From assembly GCA_910578095.1 (NCBI GenBank), contig CAJTOZ010000024.1, positions 1 to 49,227 on the forward strand: a stretch of 49,227 nucleotides of DNA, read 5' to 3'. The translations under genes and the position numbers were made by a program. The DNA comes from an uncultured Muribaculaceae bacterium. Its GTDB lineage: Bacteria; Bacteroidota; Bacteroidia; Bacteroidales; Muribaculaceae. Positions 34,756 through 43,701 of the stretch are shown one piece after another (position 1 is the first letter of the stretch; each line of letters starts with the position of its first letter). The notes beneath the pieces are model-generated. The model did not search any database. It was not told the DNA's origin and worked only from the letters and a program-made list of their open reading frames with translations.

Positions 34756-34785
34756 ATTGTTTTGCTGACAAGCGAATTTTTTTCG

Positions 34786-34822
34786 TATTTTTGCAACGTA
34801 TAAACCAAACCTTTACCGCATG
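34786..34822 (+). promoter_or_regulatory. Promoter and leader near-identical to 32194-32231
   Basis: TATTTTTG (34786-34793), then the same leader as upstream of the 32229 gene, ending CCGCATGAA. It implies a duplicated regulatory block. Confidence 0.65.
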
Positions 34823-36157
34823 AAACACCTCGCTCTCCTGCTGCTTCCTTCTGTCGCCATATGCTCCGCTATGGCCTCAAACCACAAAACAGAGTTCAAC
34901 GACAACCTCGCCAACGGCCGATATGAACAGGCCGACAGCGTGCTCGCCGCGTGGGAAACCGAGCATCCTCAGGATCCCGAACTGTTTGCCGCCCGCTACA
35001 ACTATATGCTCAACAGTTCCCGGCAATCAACACTTGTGCTTTCCAACGAAACACCTGACGGCGAAGCCCTGATTCTCACCGACTCCACAGGAAACACCGC
35101 AGGAGCAATATTCGGCCAATCCACGTGGAACGACTCTCTGCTTAACCTGGCATTCAGCGAGATAGACCGAGGCATAGCAGCATTCCCCGACAGAATAGAT
35201 TTCCGGCTCGGAAAAGCCGCCGGTGCGGAACTGTCTGAAAAATGGGACACAGTATTCACCACATTCAACAGCCTGCTCGACCGCTCCTTGCAAAACGGAT
35301 TGGCATGGTACGGCGAAGACAATGCTCCGCTCGACAGTCTTGCTAAAGAAATCGTAATAGATGCGTCTCTTCGTTATATAGGCGGCTTGCACGAGCAGAA
35401 TTCGGCTATCACCGACTCCATGGCAATAGTCCTGTGCAATAAAGCTGTTGAACTGATGCCCGAAGAATATAAAATCGTGAATCTTGCCGGCGCCGTACAT
35501 TATGGAGCACGAATCACAGACAAGGCCGTGCAATACTTTCTGCGGGCTAAAGACCTGAACCACGACGACCCCATGGCCATAGGCAACCTTGCCTACATAT
35601 ATTACCGGAACGGCGAGAACGACAAAGCCGTTGAATTATACCTCGAGTTACTGAACAATCCGGTTTTTGATGACGAGACTCATGAATTTGCCTCGCAAAT
35701 GATTGAACGGATTAACACACCCGCCACCCCTCTGCGCATTTATGATTATTTCTTCAGATGGTTGCCCGAGATTGCACAATATATCACAACCGACAACGCC
35801 GGAGCTTTGTTATCAACTCCGGAGTTAGTAAACGGCGAACTAATGAAAGAAAACCAACTGTCATCGCCTTTCGCCGACGACCAGATAAGCATCGACACGT
35901 TGTCCTACGACGGCAAAACAATCTACATATGGCAGTTTCCCGAACCCGAGGAATGCCCCAACTGCCTGTATGTGGCCTTTGTTCCCGCAGCCAATGGCAG
36001 CAAGGTTTTCACTCTTGAAAAATCCATATTCGCAGATTTCATGGTAGGCTCACAGCAGGATGGCAGCCATATCAGTTTCTTCGACACCGACCGCCCTGAA
36101 AATGCCGAAGCATTTGCACGCATGCTCATCGACCGCGGGATCATCGGGCAGGAGTGA
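34820..36157 (+). CDS. Exported tetratricopeptide-repeat protein
   Basis: The 445-residue protein has a signal peptide (1-19, ICSAMAS) and helical repeats over most of its length: GRYEQADSVLAAWETEHPQD, then DKAVQYFLRAKDLNHDDP and GNLAYIYYRNGENDKAVELY are clear TPR units. A C-terminal non-TPR region (about 325-445) contains ECPNC, a CxxC pair that could bind metal or form a disulfide. The base composition is less GC-rich than the core genes around it. It is monocistronic. No partner is evident; its leader is shared with the membrane pair at 32229, suggesting common control. Confidence 0.75.
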   Translation: MKHLALLLLPSVAICSAMASNHKTEFNDNLANGRYEQADSVLAAWETEHPQDPELFAARYNYMLNSSRQSTLVLSNETPDGEALILTDSTGNTAGAIFGQSTWNDSLLNLAFSEIDRGIAAFPDRIDFRLGKAAGAELSEKWDTVFTTFNSLLDRSLQNGLAWYGEDNAPLDSLAKEIVIDASLRYIGGLHEQNSAITDSMAIVLCNKAVELMPEEYKIVNLAGAVHYGARITDKAVQYFLRAKDLNHDDPMAIGNLAYIYYRNGENDKAVELYLELLNNPVFDDETHEFASQMIERINTPATPLRIYDYFFRWLPEIAQYITTDNAGALLSTPELVNGELMKENQLSSPFADDQISIDTLSYDGKTIYIWQFPEPEECPNCLYVAFVPAANGSKVFTLEKSIFADFMVGSQQDGSHISFFDTDRPENAEAFARMLIDRGIIGQE

Positions 36158-36167
36158 AAAACGCTGA

Positions 36168-36199
36168 TTTGCACAGCCCGTGGAAAATGCGTATATTTG
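36168..36199 (+). promoter_or_regulatory. Promoter of the gtrA-mutS operon
   Basis: TTTG (36168-36171), 20 bases, TATATTTG (36192-36199). A GC-rich stem (CCGCC/GGCGG) lies in the leader at about 36216-36229. Confidence 0.6.
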
Positions 36200-36253
36200 C
36201 AAGCTTAACCTTGCCGCCGTCCGGCGGTTGAATCTCTCCACAACAGTGCAAAT

Positions 36254-36796
36254 ATGGGTAAGATAAAACAATTACGCTCAAACATAGCCCACAGCGACTC
36301 GCTTTTTTTCTCGTTTCTGCGTTCGGGAGCATCCTCGCAGGCCGCCTCATGGGTGGACCTCGGCCTTGGTTTCGCCCTCTTCGCATGGCTCGGCCTGGCG
36401 CCCTGGATGTCGGCCGCCATCGGCGCCGTAATAGGCGGTGCCGTGAACTGCGTGCTCTGCTACCGCTTCACATTCCATGCCCAGGGATGCCCGTGGAGGG
36501 CCGTTATAGTAAAATACGTGATGGTGTGGCTCGGTAGCCTGGTGCTTAATTCCGGGGGCACGCAGGTGTTCTATTTCCTCATCCAGGACTGGCACTATCT
36601 CGAGACCATCGGCTTCCAGCCCGACGGCTACTATGCTGCGGCGCGCATTTTTGTATCGCTCATCGTGGGATGGTTCTGGAACTTCATCCTCCAGCGCTAC
36701 TTCGTGTTCCGCCACAGCAGTTTCGACCCCTACGCCATCCGCTTTGTAAATGCCGTGGTTCCCGGATTGCGGCGCGAATACGCATCCAGCAAATAG
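36254..36796 (+). CDS. GtrA-family membrane protein
   Basis: The 180-residue protein has four hydrophobic helices and family features: SFLRSGASSQAASWVDLGLG, then GAVIGGAVNCVLCYRFTFHA and VGWFWNFILQRYFVFR, the last typical of GtrA proteins. GtrA members are thought to flip or help flip polyprenyl-linked sugars in surface-glycan modification. It begins an operon with mutS six bases later and glycan genes further down. A role with the downstream flippase and glycosyltransferase is plausible. Confidence 0.88.
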   Translation: MGKIKQLRSNIAHSDSLFFSFLRSGASSQAASWVDLGLGFALFAWLGLAPWMSAAIGAVIGGAVNCVLCYRFTFHAQGCPWRAVIVKYVMVWLGSLVLNSGGTQVFYFLIQDWHYLETIGFQPDGYYAAARIFVSLIVGWFWNFILQRYFVFRHSSFDPYAIRFVNAVVPGLRREYASSK

Positions 36797-36802
36797 GCGG
36801 CA

Positions 36803-39424
36803 ATGGGCAAAAAGATTGTGGAGACGCCCCTGATGAAGCAGTATTTCGAGATGAAATCTCTTCATCCCGACGCCGTGCTGCTCTTCCGCGTGGGCGATTT
36901 TTACGAGACCTACGGCGATGATGCCGTGACGGCATCGCGCATCCTCGGCATCACCCTTACCAAACGCGCCAACGGTGTGGCACAGCATGTGGAGATGGCC
37001 GGATTTCCCCACCACGCCGTCGACACGTACCTACCGAAACTCATACGCGCCGGCAAGCGCGTGGCCATCTGCGAGCAGCTCGAGGACCCGAAGCTCACGA
37101 AGAAACTCGTGAAGCGCGGCATCACGGAGCTTGTGACGCCCGGCGTGGCCACTACCGACAATGTGCTGCAAAGCGGGCAGAACAACTTTCTGGCCGCCGT
37201 GCACTTCGGACGCAATGCCACCGGCGTGGCATTTCTCGATATAAGCACCGGCGAATTCCTCACCGCCGAGGGCGACACGGCCTACATCGACAAGCTGCTC
37301 GCAAGTATGGCACCCAAGGAGGTGCTCGTGATGCGCGGATGCCGGCGCCGCATGGAGGAAGAGATGTCGGCACGCTATCTTATGTTTGAGCTCGACGACT
37401 GGGTGTTCACGCTCGATGCCGCCGACGAGCGCCTGAGGCGCCAGTTCTCCACCGCCTCGCTCAAGGGCTTCGGTATCGACCGCATGCACGATGCCATCAT
37501 TGCCGCCGGCGCCACACTCCATTACCTCGACATCACCCAGCACACACGCATAGCCCATATCAGCGCCATATCCCGCCTTGAGGAAGAGCGGTATGTGCGC
37601 ATGGACGCTTTCACGGTGCGCAATCTCGAGCTCATTGAGCCACTGGGCGCCGAAGGCCGCAGCCTGCTCGGCGTGCTGGACCGCACCGTCACTCCCATGG
37701 GTGCGCGCCTGCTGCGGCGCTGGCTGCTGTTTCCGCTACGCGACCCGCACGCCATCAACGATCGCCTCGATGTGGTGGAACATTTCTTCCGCGACACCGA
37801 TGCGCGCGACCGTCTGGCCGAACTTCTCGGACGCGTGGGCGACCTCGAGCGCCTTTGTTCCAAGATAGCCAACGAGCGCATCACCCCGCGCGAGATGCTG
37901 CAACTGCGCTCGGCACTTCTGGCCATAGGGCCGGCCAAGGCCTTGTGCGAGGCCTCCGGCCTGGAGGCTCTGATGGCAATCGGGCGCCAACTGAACGATT
38001 GCGCCGCCGTGGCCGCGCGGATAGGAGCCGAGATCAGCGACGACGCCCCGGCGCAGCTCAACCGCGGCGGCGATGTGATACGCGCCGGTGTGGACGAGGA
38101 GCTCGACCGACTGCGCGAGATATCCCGCGGCGGCAAGGACTATCTGGTGCGCATCCAGGAGCGCGAAAGCGCGGCCACCGGCATAGGGTCGCTCAAGATA
38201 GGCTACAACAATGTGTTCGGCTACTACATCGAGGTCACCAACACGCACCGCTCCAAGGTGCCTGCCGAATGGATACGCAAACAGACCCTCGTCAACGCCG
38301 AACGCTATATCACCCCCGAGCTGAAGGAGTACGAGCAGAAAATTCTGACAGCCCAGGAGAGCATCGAGAGCATACAGACACGTATCTACGGGCGCCTCGT
38401 GGCCGATGTAGGTGCCTACATACCCGCCATGCAGCTCGACGCCGCCATGCTCGCGCGCCTTGATGTGCTGCTGGGCTTCACGCGGGCTGCGGCCGAGGGG
38501 CGCTATGCGCGGCCCGTAGTGGATGATTCCCTGCTCCTGAGCCTTACGGAAGCCCGTCACCCCGTGATAGAGCGGGAGCTGCCTCCGGGCGAACCATACA
38601 TAGCCAACAGTCTCGAGCTCGACAACGAGGGCACGCAGATAATGATGATCACCGGCCCCAACATGAGTGGCAAATCGGCGCTTCTGCGACAGACTGCGCT
38701 CAATGTCATCATGGCTCAGTGCGGCAGCTTTGTAGCCGCCGATGCGGCCCATATAGGCGTCGTCGACAAGGTGTTCACACGCGTGGGCGCAAGCGACAAC
38801 ATTGCCCTGGGCGAGAGCACATTCATGGTGGAGATGAACGAGGCCGCAAGCATACTCAACAACATGAGCGCGCGGTCGCTCATTCTCTTCGACGAGCTCG
38901 GACGCGGCACCAGCACCTACGACGGTATCTCCATCGCGTGGGCCATCGTGGAACATATCCACGAACACCGCGGGCTGCATCCCAAGACATTATTCGCCAC
39001 CCACTACCACGAGCTCAACGACATGGAAGCACGCTTCCCGCGCATCGCCAACTACAATGTGAGCGTGCGCGAGATAGACGGAAAGGTGGTGTTTCTGCGC
39101 AAACTTGCCCGCGGAGGCTCCGAACACAGTTTCGGCATACACGTGGCACGCCTCGCGGGAATGCCCCGCTCCATCACCGACCGCGCCGACTCTGTGCTCC
39201 ACCGCCTTGAGAGCGGCGCCCGCGACAATGCCGTGGCACGCCCCGATATGGCCGAGGCGACCGCCCAGCCCGGCGTGCAACTGTCGTTTTTCCAGCTCGA
39301 CGACCCCGTGCTGGCACAGGTGCGCGACGAACTTCTGGGAATAGACATCGACCGCCTCACACCACTGCAGGCGCTCACAAAACTCAACGACATACGCGCC
39401 ATTCTCACAGGCAAAGGACTATGA
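36803..39424 (+). CDS. mutS: DNA mismatch repair protein MutS
   Basis: The 873-residue protein is full-length MutS. The mismatch-reading motif is VGDFYETYGDDA near residue 30, with the Phe-x-Glu pair. The core has YYIEVTNTHRSKVP, the ATPase has Walker A ITGPNMSGKSALLRQTAL (about 617-634), Walker B LILFDELGRGTSTYDG, and LFATHYHELNDME. It recognises mispairs and recruits MutL. A GNAT gene overlaps its stop (ATGA). Its location inside a glycan-linked operon appears to be positional. Confidence 0.98.
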   Translation: MGKKIVETPLMKQYFEMKSLHPDAVLLFRVGDFYETYGDDAVTASRILGITLTKRANGVAQHVEMAGFPHHAVDTYLPKLIRAGKRVAICEQLEDPKLTKKLVKRGITELVTPGVATTDNVLQSGQNNFLAAVHFGRNATGVAFLDISTGEFLTAEGDTAYIDKLLASMAPKEVLVMRGCRRRMEEEMSARYLMFELDDWVFTLDAADERLRRQFSTASLKGFGIDRMHDAIIAAGATLHYLDITQHTRIAHISAISRLEEERYVRMDAFTVRNLELIEPLGAEGRSLLGVLDRTVTPMGARLLRRWLLFPLRDPHAINDRLDVVEHFFRDTDARDRLAELLGRVGDLERLCSKIANERITPREMLQLRSALLAIGPAKALCEASGLEALMAIGRQLNDCAAVAARIGAEISDDAPAQLNRGGDVIRAGVDEELDRLREISRGGKDYLVRIQERESAATGIGSLKIGYNNVFGYYIEVTNTHRSKVPAEWIRKQTLVNAERYITPELKEYEQKILTAQESIESIQTRIYGRLVADVGAYIPAMQLDAAMLARLDVLLGFTRAAAEGRYARPVVDDSLLLSLTEARHPVIERELPPGEPYIANSLELDNEGTQIMMITGPNMSGKSALLRQTALNVIMAQCGSFVAADAAHIGVVDKVFTRVGASDNIALGESTFMVEMNEAASILNNMSARSLILFDELGRGTSTYDGISIAWAIVEHIHEHRGLHPKTLFATHYHELNDMEARFPRIANYNVSVREIDGKVVFLRKLARGGSEHSFGIHVARLAGMPRSITDRADSVLHRLESGARDNAVARPDMAEATAQPGVQLSFFQLDDPVLAQVRDELLGIDIDRLTPLQALTKLNDIRAILTGKGL

Positions 39425-39960
39425 GCACACACATCACCCTGCATCGCCCGGCCTTAGCCGAACTACCGGCCCTGGAGGCCCTTTACACTGCCTCGTTCCC
39501 TCCCGAAGAGCGGCGCCCCTGGGACATGGTGGCCGCCGGAGGCGACACACCGTGCCTTCTGTGCATATCGGCTCCCGACGAGCCGCATGCAGGCCTTGTG
39601 AGCCTATGGCGCTTTCCGCAGTTCACCTACATCGAGCACCTGTGCACCGCACATGCGCTGCGTGGAAGAGGCCTTGGCGGAGCTGTGCTCGCCGCCTTGC
39701 GCGCCGAGGGACGCCCGCTGCTGCTTGAGGTGGAGCATCCGCAAGGCCCGGACAGCATGGAGCAACGCCGCATCGACTTCTACCGCCGCAACGGCTTCGG
39801 CGTGCTCGACTATCCGTACATACAGCCGCCCTACGCCCCCGGGCTCCCGGAAGTGCCTCTGCTGCTCATGTGCACCGACACCCGCATAGATGCTGCCGGA
39901 GCCGCACGTGTGCTCCACTCGTTTGTCTACAACAGTCCGGAGCCGGGCGAGAAACCATGA
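39421..39960 (+). CDS. GNAT-family N-acetyltransferase
   Basis: The 179-residue protein has the GNAT fold: ITLHRPALAELPALEALYTA, then FTYIEHLCTAHALRGRGLGG where RGRGLGG is the acetyl-CoA pyrophosphate loop, LLEVEHP and DFYRRNGFGVLDYPYIQP in motif B. The acceptor is not predictable. It is coupled to mutS at its start and to the flippase at its end by ATGA overlaps, so it is transcribed with both. Confidence 0.88.
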   Translation: MSTHITLHRPALAELPALEALYTASFPPEERRPWDMVAAGGDTPCLLCISAPDEPHAGLVSLWRFPQFTYIEHLCTAHALRGRGLGGAVLAALRAEGRPLLLEVEHPQGPDSMEQRRIDFYRRNGFGVLDYPYIQPPYAPGLPEVPLLLMCTDTRIDAAGAARVLHSFVYNSPEPGEKP

Positions 39961-41408
39961 GCGAGAACGACAATCTGAAGCAAAAAACAGCCCGCGGACT
40001 GCTGTGGGGAGGCATAGGCAACGGCGGCATGCAGCTGCTCAACCTCTTTTTCGGCATATTCCTCTCCCGCCTGCTCTCGCCGTCGGACTACGGCGTGGTG
40101 GGGGCCCTCACCATATTCTCCGCCGTGGCGGGCATATTCACCGAGAGCGGCTTCACACTCGCCATAGTCAACCGCAAGAAGGTGGACGACCGCGACTACT
40201 CATCGGTGTTCTGGTTCAACATCGCCGTGGGCGCCGCGCTATATGCCGCGCTGTTCTTTCTGGCTGTTCCCATAGCAGCCTTCTACCGCAATCCGGAGAT
40301 GGTGCCGCTGGCCCGATTCCTGTTTCTGAGTTTCTTCATAGGAGCCACCGCCACGGCGCCGTCGGCCTACATGTTCCGCCATCTCATGGTGAAGGAACGC
40401 AGCAAGATACTGCTCACATCCATCGTGGTGTCCGGCACGGCGGGAGTGGCCTGCGCCCTGTGTGGCCTCGGCTACTGGGGCATAGCCACGCAAACGGTGC
40501 TCTACTCCCTCTCCACTGCCGTGCTCTATTGGCGCGCCGTGCCCTGGCGCCCGGGGCGCCGCTTCTCGGCAGAGGCCATACGCGCCATGCTTCCGTTCAG
40601 CGTCAAGCAGATGACGGTATCGCTGTTCACTCATTTCAACAACAACATCTTCGCCGTGCTGCTGGGACGTTTCTACGGCATGCAGCCCACCGGCTATTAC
40701 ACGCAAGGCAACAAATGGACCTTCATGGGATGGTCCACCGTGTCGGGAATGATCAACAACGTGGGCCAGCCGGTGCTGCGCCATACCACCGACGACCCCG
40801 ACCGCACTCGGCGTGTGTTCCGCAAAATGCTGCGCTTCGCGGCCTTTGTGTCGTTTCCGGCGCTGTTCGGGCTGGCGCTGGTGTCACGCGAGCTCATTGT
40901 ACTCACCATCACCGACAAATGGCTCCCGGCAGTATCGGTGATGCAGATTTTGTGTGCCGGAGCGGCATTCCTGCCGCTGGCCACACTCTACGGCAACCTC
41001 TTCAACAGCATAGGCCGTCCGGGCGTGTACATGTGGAACACGATAGCTCTGGGAAGCACGCAATCGGCACTCGTGTGCATCACCTACCGCTACGGGCTGC
41101 CGGCGATGCTGGCCGTATATTCCTCCGTCAACATCCTCTGGCTGCTCGTGTGGCAGTACTTCGCGTGGCGCCACACAGGCCTCCGGCTGCGGGAAGCGCT
41201 TGCCGACACCATGCCCTACATGGTGGCCGCCGCAGCCACCATGGCTCTGACATGGATGCTCACACGCCCCATCGCAGCCCCTCTGCTCTCACTCACCGCC
41301 AAGATACTCATGGCGGCAAGCATCTACTGTCTCGCCATGTGGGGCGCACGCTCGATTGTGTTCCGCGAGACAGTGGAATACCTGCTGCACATGCGTAAAA
41401 CCATCTGA
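39957..41408 (+). CDS. Wzx-like polysaccharide flippase (MOP superfamily)
   Basis: The 483-residue membrane protein has about 14 hydrophobic segments and opening LKQKTARGLLWGGIGNGG, FLSRLLSPSDYGVVGAL, then GFTLAIVNRKKVDDRDYSSV, features of the lipopolysaccharide/teichuronic-acid exporter branch (WzxC-like). It likely moves lipid-linked oligosaccharide across the inner membrane. The start at 39957 overlaps the GNAT stop. The glycosyltransferase gene follows 12 bases on. Confidence 0.92.
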   Translation: MSENDNLKQKTARGLLWGGIGNGGMQLLNLFFGIFLSRLLSPSDYGVVGALTIFSAVAGIFTESGFTLAIVNRKKVDDRDYSSVFWFNIAVGAALYAALFFLAVPIAAFYRNPEMVPLARFLFLSFFIGATATAPSAYMFRHLMVKERSKILLTSIVVSGTAGVACALCGLGYWGIATQTVLYSLSTAVLYWRAVPWRPGRRFSAEAIRAMLPFSVKQMTVSLFTHFNNNIFAVLLGRFYGMQPTGYYTQGNKWTFMGWSTVSGMINNVGQPVLRHTTDDPDRTRRVFRKMLRFAAFVSFPALFGLALVSRELIVLTITDKWLPAVSVMQILCAGAAFLPLATLYGNLFNSIGRPGVYMWNTIALGSTQSALVCITYRYGLPAMLAVYSSVNILWLLVWQYFAWRHTGLRLREALADTMPYMVAAAATMALTWMLTRPIAAPLLSLTAKILMAASIYCLAMWGARSIVFRETVEYLLHMRKTI

Positions 41409-41420
41409 CCGCACCACACC

Positions 41421-42425
41421 ATGCTCGAAAACGTCACCGTAATAATTCCCGCACACAACCGCCCCGAACGCCTGCGCCGGTTGCTCGGCTATTATGCCGG
41501 CACGGGCATACACATCCTCGTGCCGGACTCGTCAGACAAACCATACACCGGCCCCATCGACCCGCACACAACCGTCTACCTCCACCGGCCGCGCATGCAC
41601 TTCCTGCTGAAGCTGCGCGAGGTGCTGCCGCTCATCGACACACCCTACGTGCTGTATTGCGCCGACGACGACTTCGCTGTGCCGGAAGGCATTGCCTGCG
41701 CCGCGGCATTTCTGGACGCCCATCCCGACTATGCCACCGCCCAGGGCCACTATCTCACCTTCACCCCCACGGCGCGGCGCATAAAATTCCTGCCACGCTA
41801 CATACGCTATTTCGACAGCCGTGTCACCGCCGACAATCCCACGGGGCGTCTCGCACAGAAAAGCGGCCAGTATGCGTCGTTGCTCTATGCAGTGGCCCGC
41901 ACGGACGCATTCCGCGAGATCTACTCCTACTGCTTCGGCAACGACGGCGCGCCCGTGTTCCGCAATCTTTTTCTCGCCGAGGAATATTTCAACCACGCCA
42001 TGCTGATCGAGGGAAAATACGCCACGCTTCCATGCTTCTTCAGCGCCCGCGAGCGCATAGCTGGCTCGGCCACATCCACCACCACGCCGGTGGCCGATGT
42101 GCGCCACACCCCCGAATACGAAGCCTACACCGCCGCGCTCGCTGCGCTGCTCGCCGACAAAAGCGGGCTGCGGGGCGCCGATGCCGGCGGCGTCATCAGC
42201 CGCGCATGTGACACCGCTCCGGACAACCCGCAGATCATGTTCAAGCGCCGCATCAACGCCATACTGGCCTCCCACCCGCTGCTGCGCCCTCTCGCGCGCC
42301 TGTCGGAATGGCGCTACGCCCGCAAGGGCCTGCGTGCCGTGCGCGGCATGGAGAGCTATCCCTGCAACTTCTCCACCCCTGAGAAAGAAGCGATAATAGC
42401 CGCCGTGCGCTCTACAGAAAAATAA
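41421..42425 (+). CDS. TIGR00180-type family 2 glycosyltransferase
   Basis: The 334-residue protein opens NVTVIIPAHNRPERLRRLL, the GT-A nucleotide-binding start, and has YVLYCADDDFAVPEGI with the D-D-D metal-binding group. A C-terminal all-helical region carries RLSEWRYARKGL. Similar proteins are labelled TIGR00180 and add sugars to surface polysaccharides. It follows the flippase and precedes an esterase, consistent with one envelope-glycan operon. Donor and acceptor are unknown. Confidence 0.88.
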   Translation: MLENVTVIIPAHNRPERLRRLLGYYAGTGIHILVPDSSDKPYTGPIDPHTTVYLHRPRMHFLLKLREVLPLIDTPYVLYCADDDFAVPEGIACAAAFLDAHPDYATAQGHYLTFTPTARRIKFLPRYIRYFDSRVTADNPTGRLAQKSGQYASLLYAVARTDAFREIYSYCFGNDGAPVFRNLFLAEEYFNHAMLIEGKYATLPCFFSARERIAGSATSTTTPVADVRHTPEYEAYTAALAALLADKSGLRGADAGGVISRACDTAPDNPQIMFKRRINAILASHPLLRPLARLSEWRYARKGLRAVRGMESYPCNFSTPEKEAIIAAVRSTEK

Positions 42426-42449
42426 TCTTCACACACCATAACAATTACC

Positions 42450-43583
42450 ATGAAACAAATCTTACTGGCTGCGGCCGTAGCGCTGACTGCATTCGCAGCA
42501 TCGGCCCAGGAGAAAAAAGAAACACCCTGGCAACTCGTGGACGCGCGCGAGCTGCGCATCATCAACAAAGGCTGGGACAACACCGCCCGCGACTACACCC
42601 GCATACCCGCCTATCTGAAAGACAGCGTGCGACCCGACCTCTGGGAGCGCTCGCAGTGTGCCTCGGGCATCGCAGTGCGCTTTGCCACCGATTCGCGCCG
42701 CGTGGGCGCAAAGTACCGGCTGCTCTGGGACACTCATCTGCCCCACATGGCCGACACCGGCCTGAAGGGCACCGACCTTTATATATTTGAGGGCGATTCC
42801 GTGTGGCGCCACGTCAACACCAACCGTCCCAAAGCCAACAACAAGGAAACCAAGATCAACGAGACCACCTACGTCAGCAACCTCGACGGAGGCATGCATG
42901 AGTACATGATATACCTGCCGCTGTACGACGGCATCGAGGAATTCTATGTCAAGGTGGACAGCGGCGCCACAATCACCCCCGGACGTGCCGACCTCATCGA
43001 CCGCGATCTCAAGATCGTGGCCTACGGCACCAGCATCCTGCAGGGAGGATGCGCGTCGCGCACGGGCATGGCCGCCACCAACATGCTATCGCGCGAACTC
43101 AACTGTGAGGTAGTGAACATAGGCATAAGCGGCGAAGGCAAGATGGACGCATGCATGGCACGCGCCATGGCCCAGATAGCCGATGCCGATCTCTTCCTGC
43201 TCGACCCCGTGCCCAACTGCACCGAGATGATGTGCGACACCCTCACCTACGACTTTGTGCGTATACTGCGCGATGCACGCCCCGACGTGCCCGTGGTGAT
43301 GCTGGAAGGCCCCATCTATCCCTACGCACGCTACGACAGCTACTTCGGCAACTATCTGCCGCGCAAGAACGCCGCTTTCCGCCGCAACTACGAGCGCCTG
43401 AAGGCTGAGCGTCCGGACAATCTCTACTACGTCACGAGCGAAGGCCTCGACGGCGTGGAGGACGATGGCACCGTGGACGGCATACATCTCACCGACCTTG
43501 GTTTCCGCCACTATGCCGACAAACTACGTCCCATACTCGAGGAAATCCTCGCCGATAAGATACGCCTCCCGGCACGCAAGTGA
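42450..43583 (+). CDS. Exported SGNH/GDSL hydrolase with N-terminal jelly-roll domain
   Basis: The 377-residue protein has a signal peptide (1-20, ASAQE), an N-terminal beta domain (about 25-180) and an SGNH catalytic domain (about 185-370). Block I is VAYGTSILQGGCASRTG with the nucleophile Ser in GTSI, the Gly is in GISGEGKMD, the Asn-type position falls in LDPVPNCTEMM, and the His/Asp block is DGIHLTDLGFRHYAD. Such two-domain enzymes remove acetyl groups from sugars. It is the last gene of the gtrA-mutS unit and ends at a strong terminator. Confidence 0.88.
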   Translation: MKQILLAAAVALTAFAASAQEKKETPWQLVDARELRIINKGWDNTARDYTRIPAYLKDSVRPDLWERSQCASGIAVRFATDSRRVGAKYRLLWDTHLPHMADTGLKGTDLYIFEGDSVWRHVNTNRPKANNKETKINETTYVSNLDGGMHEYMIYLPLYDGIEEFYVKVDSGATITPGRADLIDRDLKIVAYGTSILQGGCASRTGMAATNMLSRELNCEVVNIGISGEGKMDACMARAMAQIADADLFLLDPVPNCTEMMCDTLTYDFVRILRDARPDVPVVMLEGPIYPYARYDSYFGNYLPRKNAAFRRNYERLKAERPDNLYYVTSEGLDGVEDDGTVDGIHLTDLGFRHYADKLRPILEEILADKIRLPARK

Positions 43584-43596
43584 CCGGCCACACGCC

Positions 43597-43640
43597 AAAA
43601 GAGAGCGGGCGCCCCCGGCCGGGGACGCCCGCTCTCTTTT
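43597..43640. terminator. Very strong bidirectional terminator
   Basis: AAAAGAGAGCGGGCG (43597-43611) pairs with CGCCCGCTCTCTTTT (43626-43640), the loop itself containing CCCCGG-CCGGGG. It can stop the SGNH operon from the left and recA from the right. Confidence 0.92.
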
Positions 43641-43678
43641 AGAGGGTGTTTAATAACAGATGTTATTAAACACCCTCT
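43641..43678. repeat. Perfect 18-bp palindrome next to the terminator
   Basis: AGAGGGTGTTTAATAACA (43641-43658) and its exact complement (43661-43678) are separated by GA. It touches the preceding terminator and lies 23 bases from the recA stop. It may be a second terminator or fused ends of a lost insertion element; the GAGGGTGTT start resembles IS ends. Confidence 0.7.
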
Positions 43679-43701
43679 TAGTGTAAAGACCGAACAGGAG
43701 A

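Noticed and set aside
39421..43583. A complete capsular-polysaccharide locus
   Set aside because: Only one flippase, one glycosyltransferase and an esterase are present, with no polymerase or sugar-nucleotide genes.
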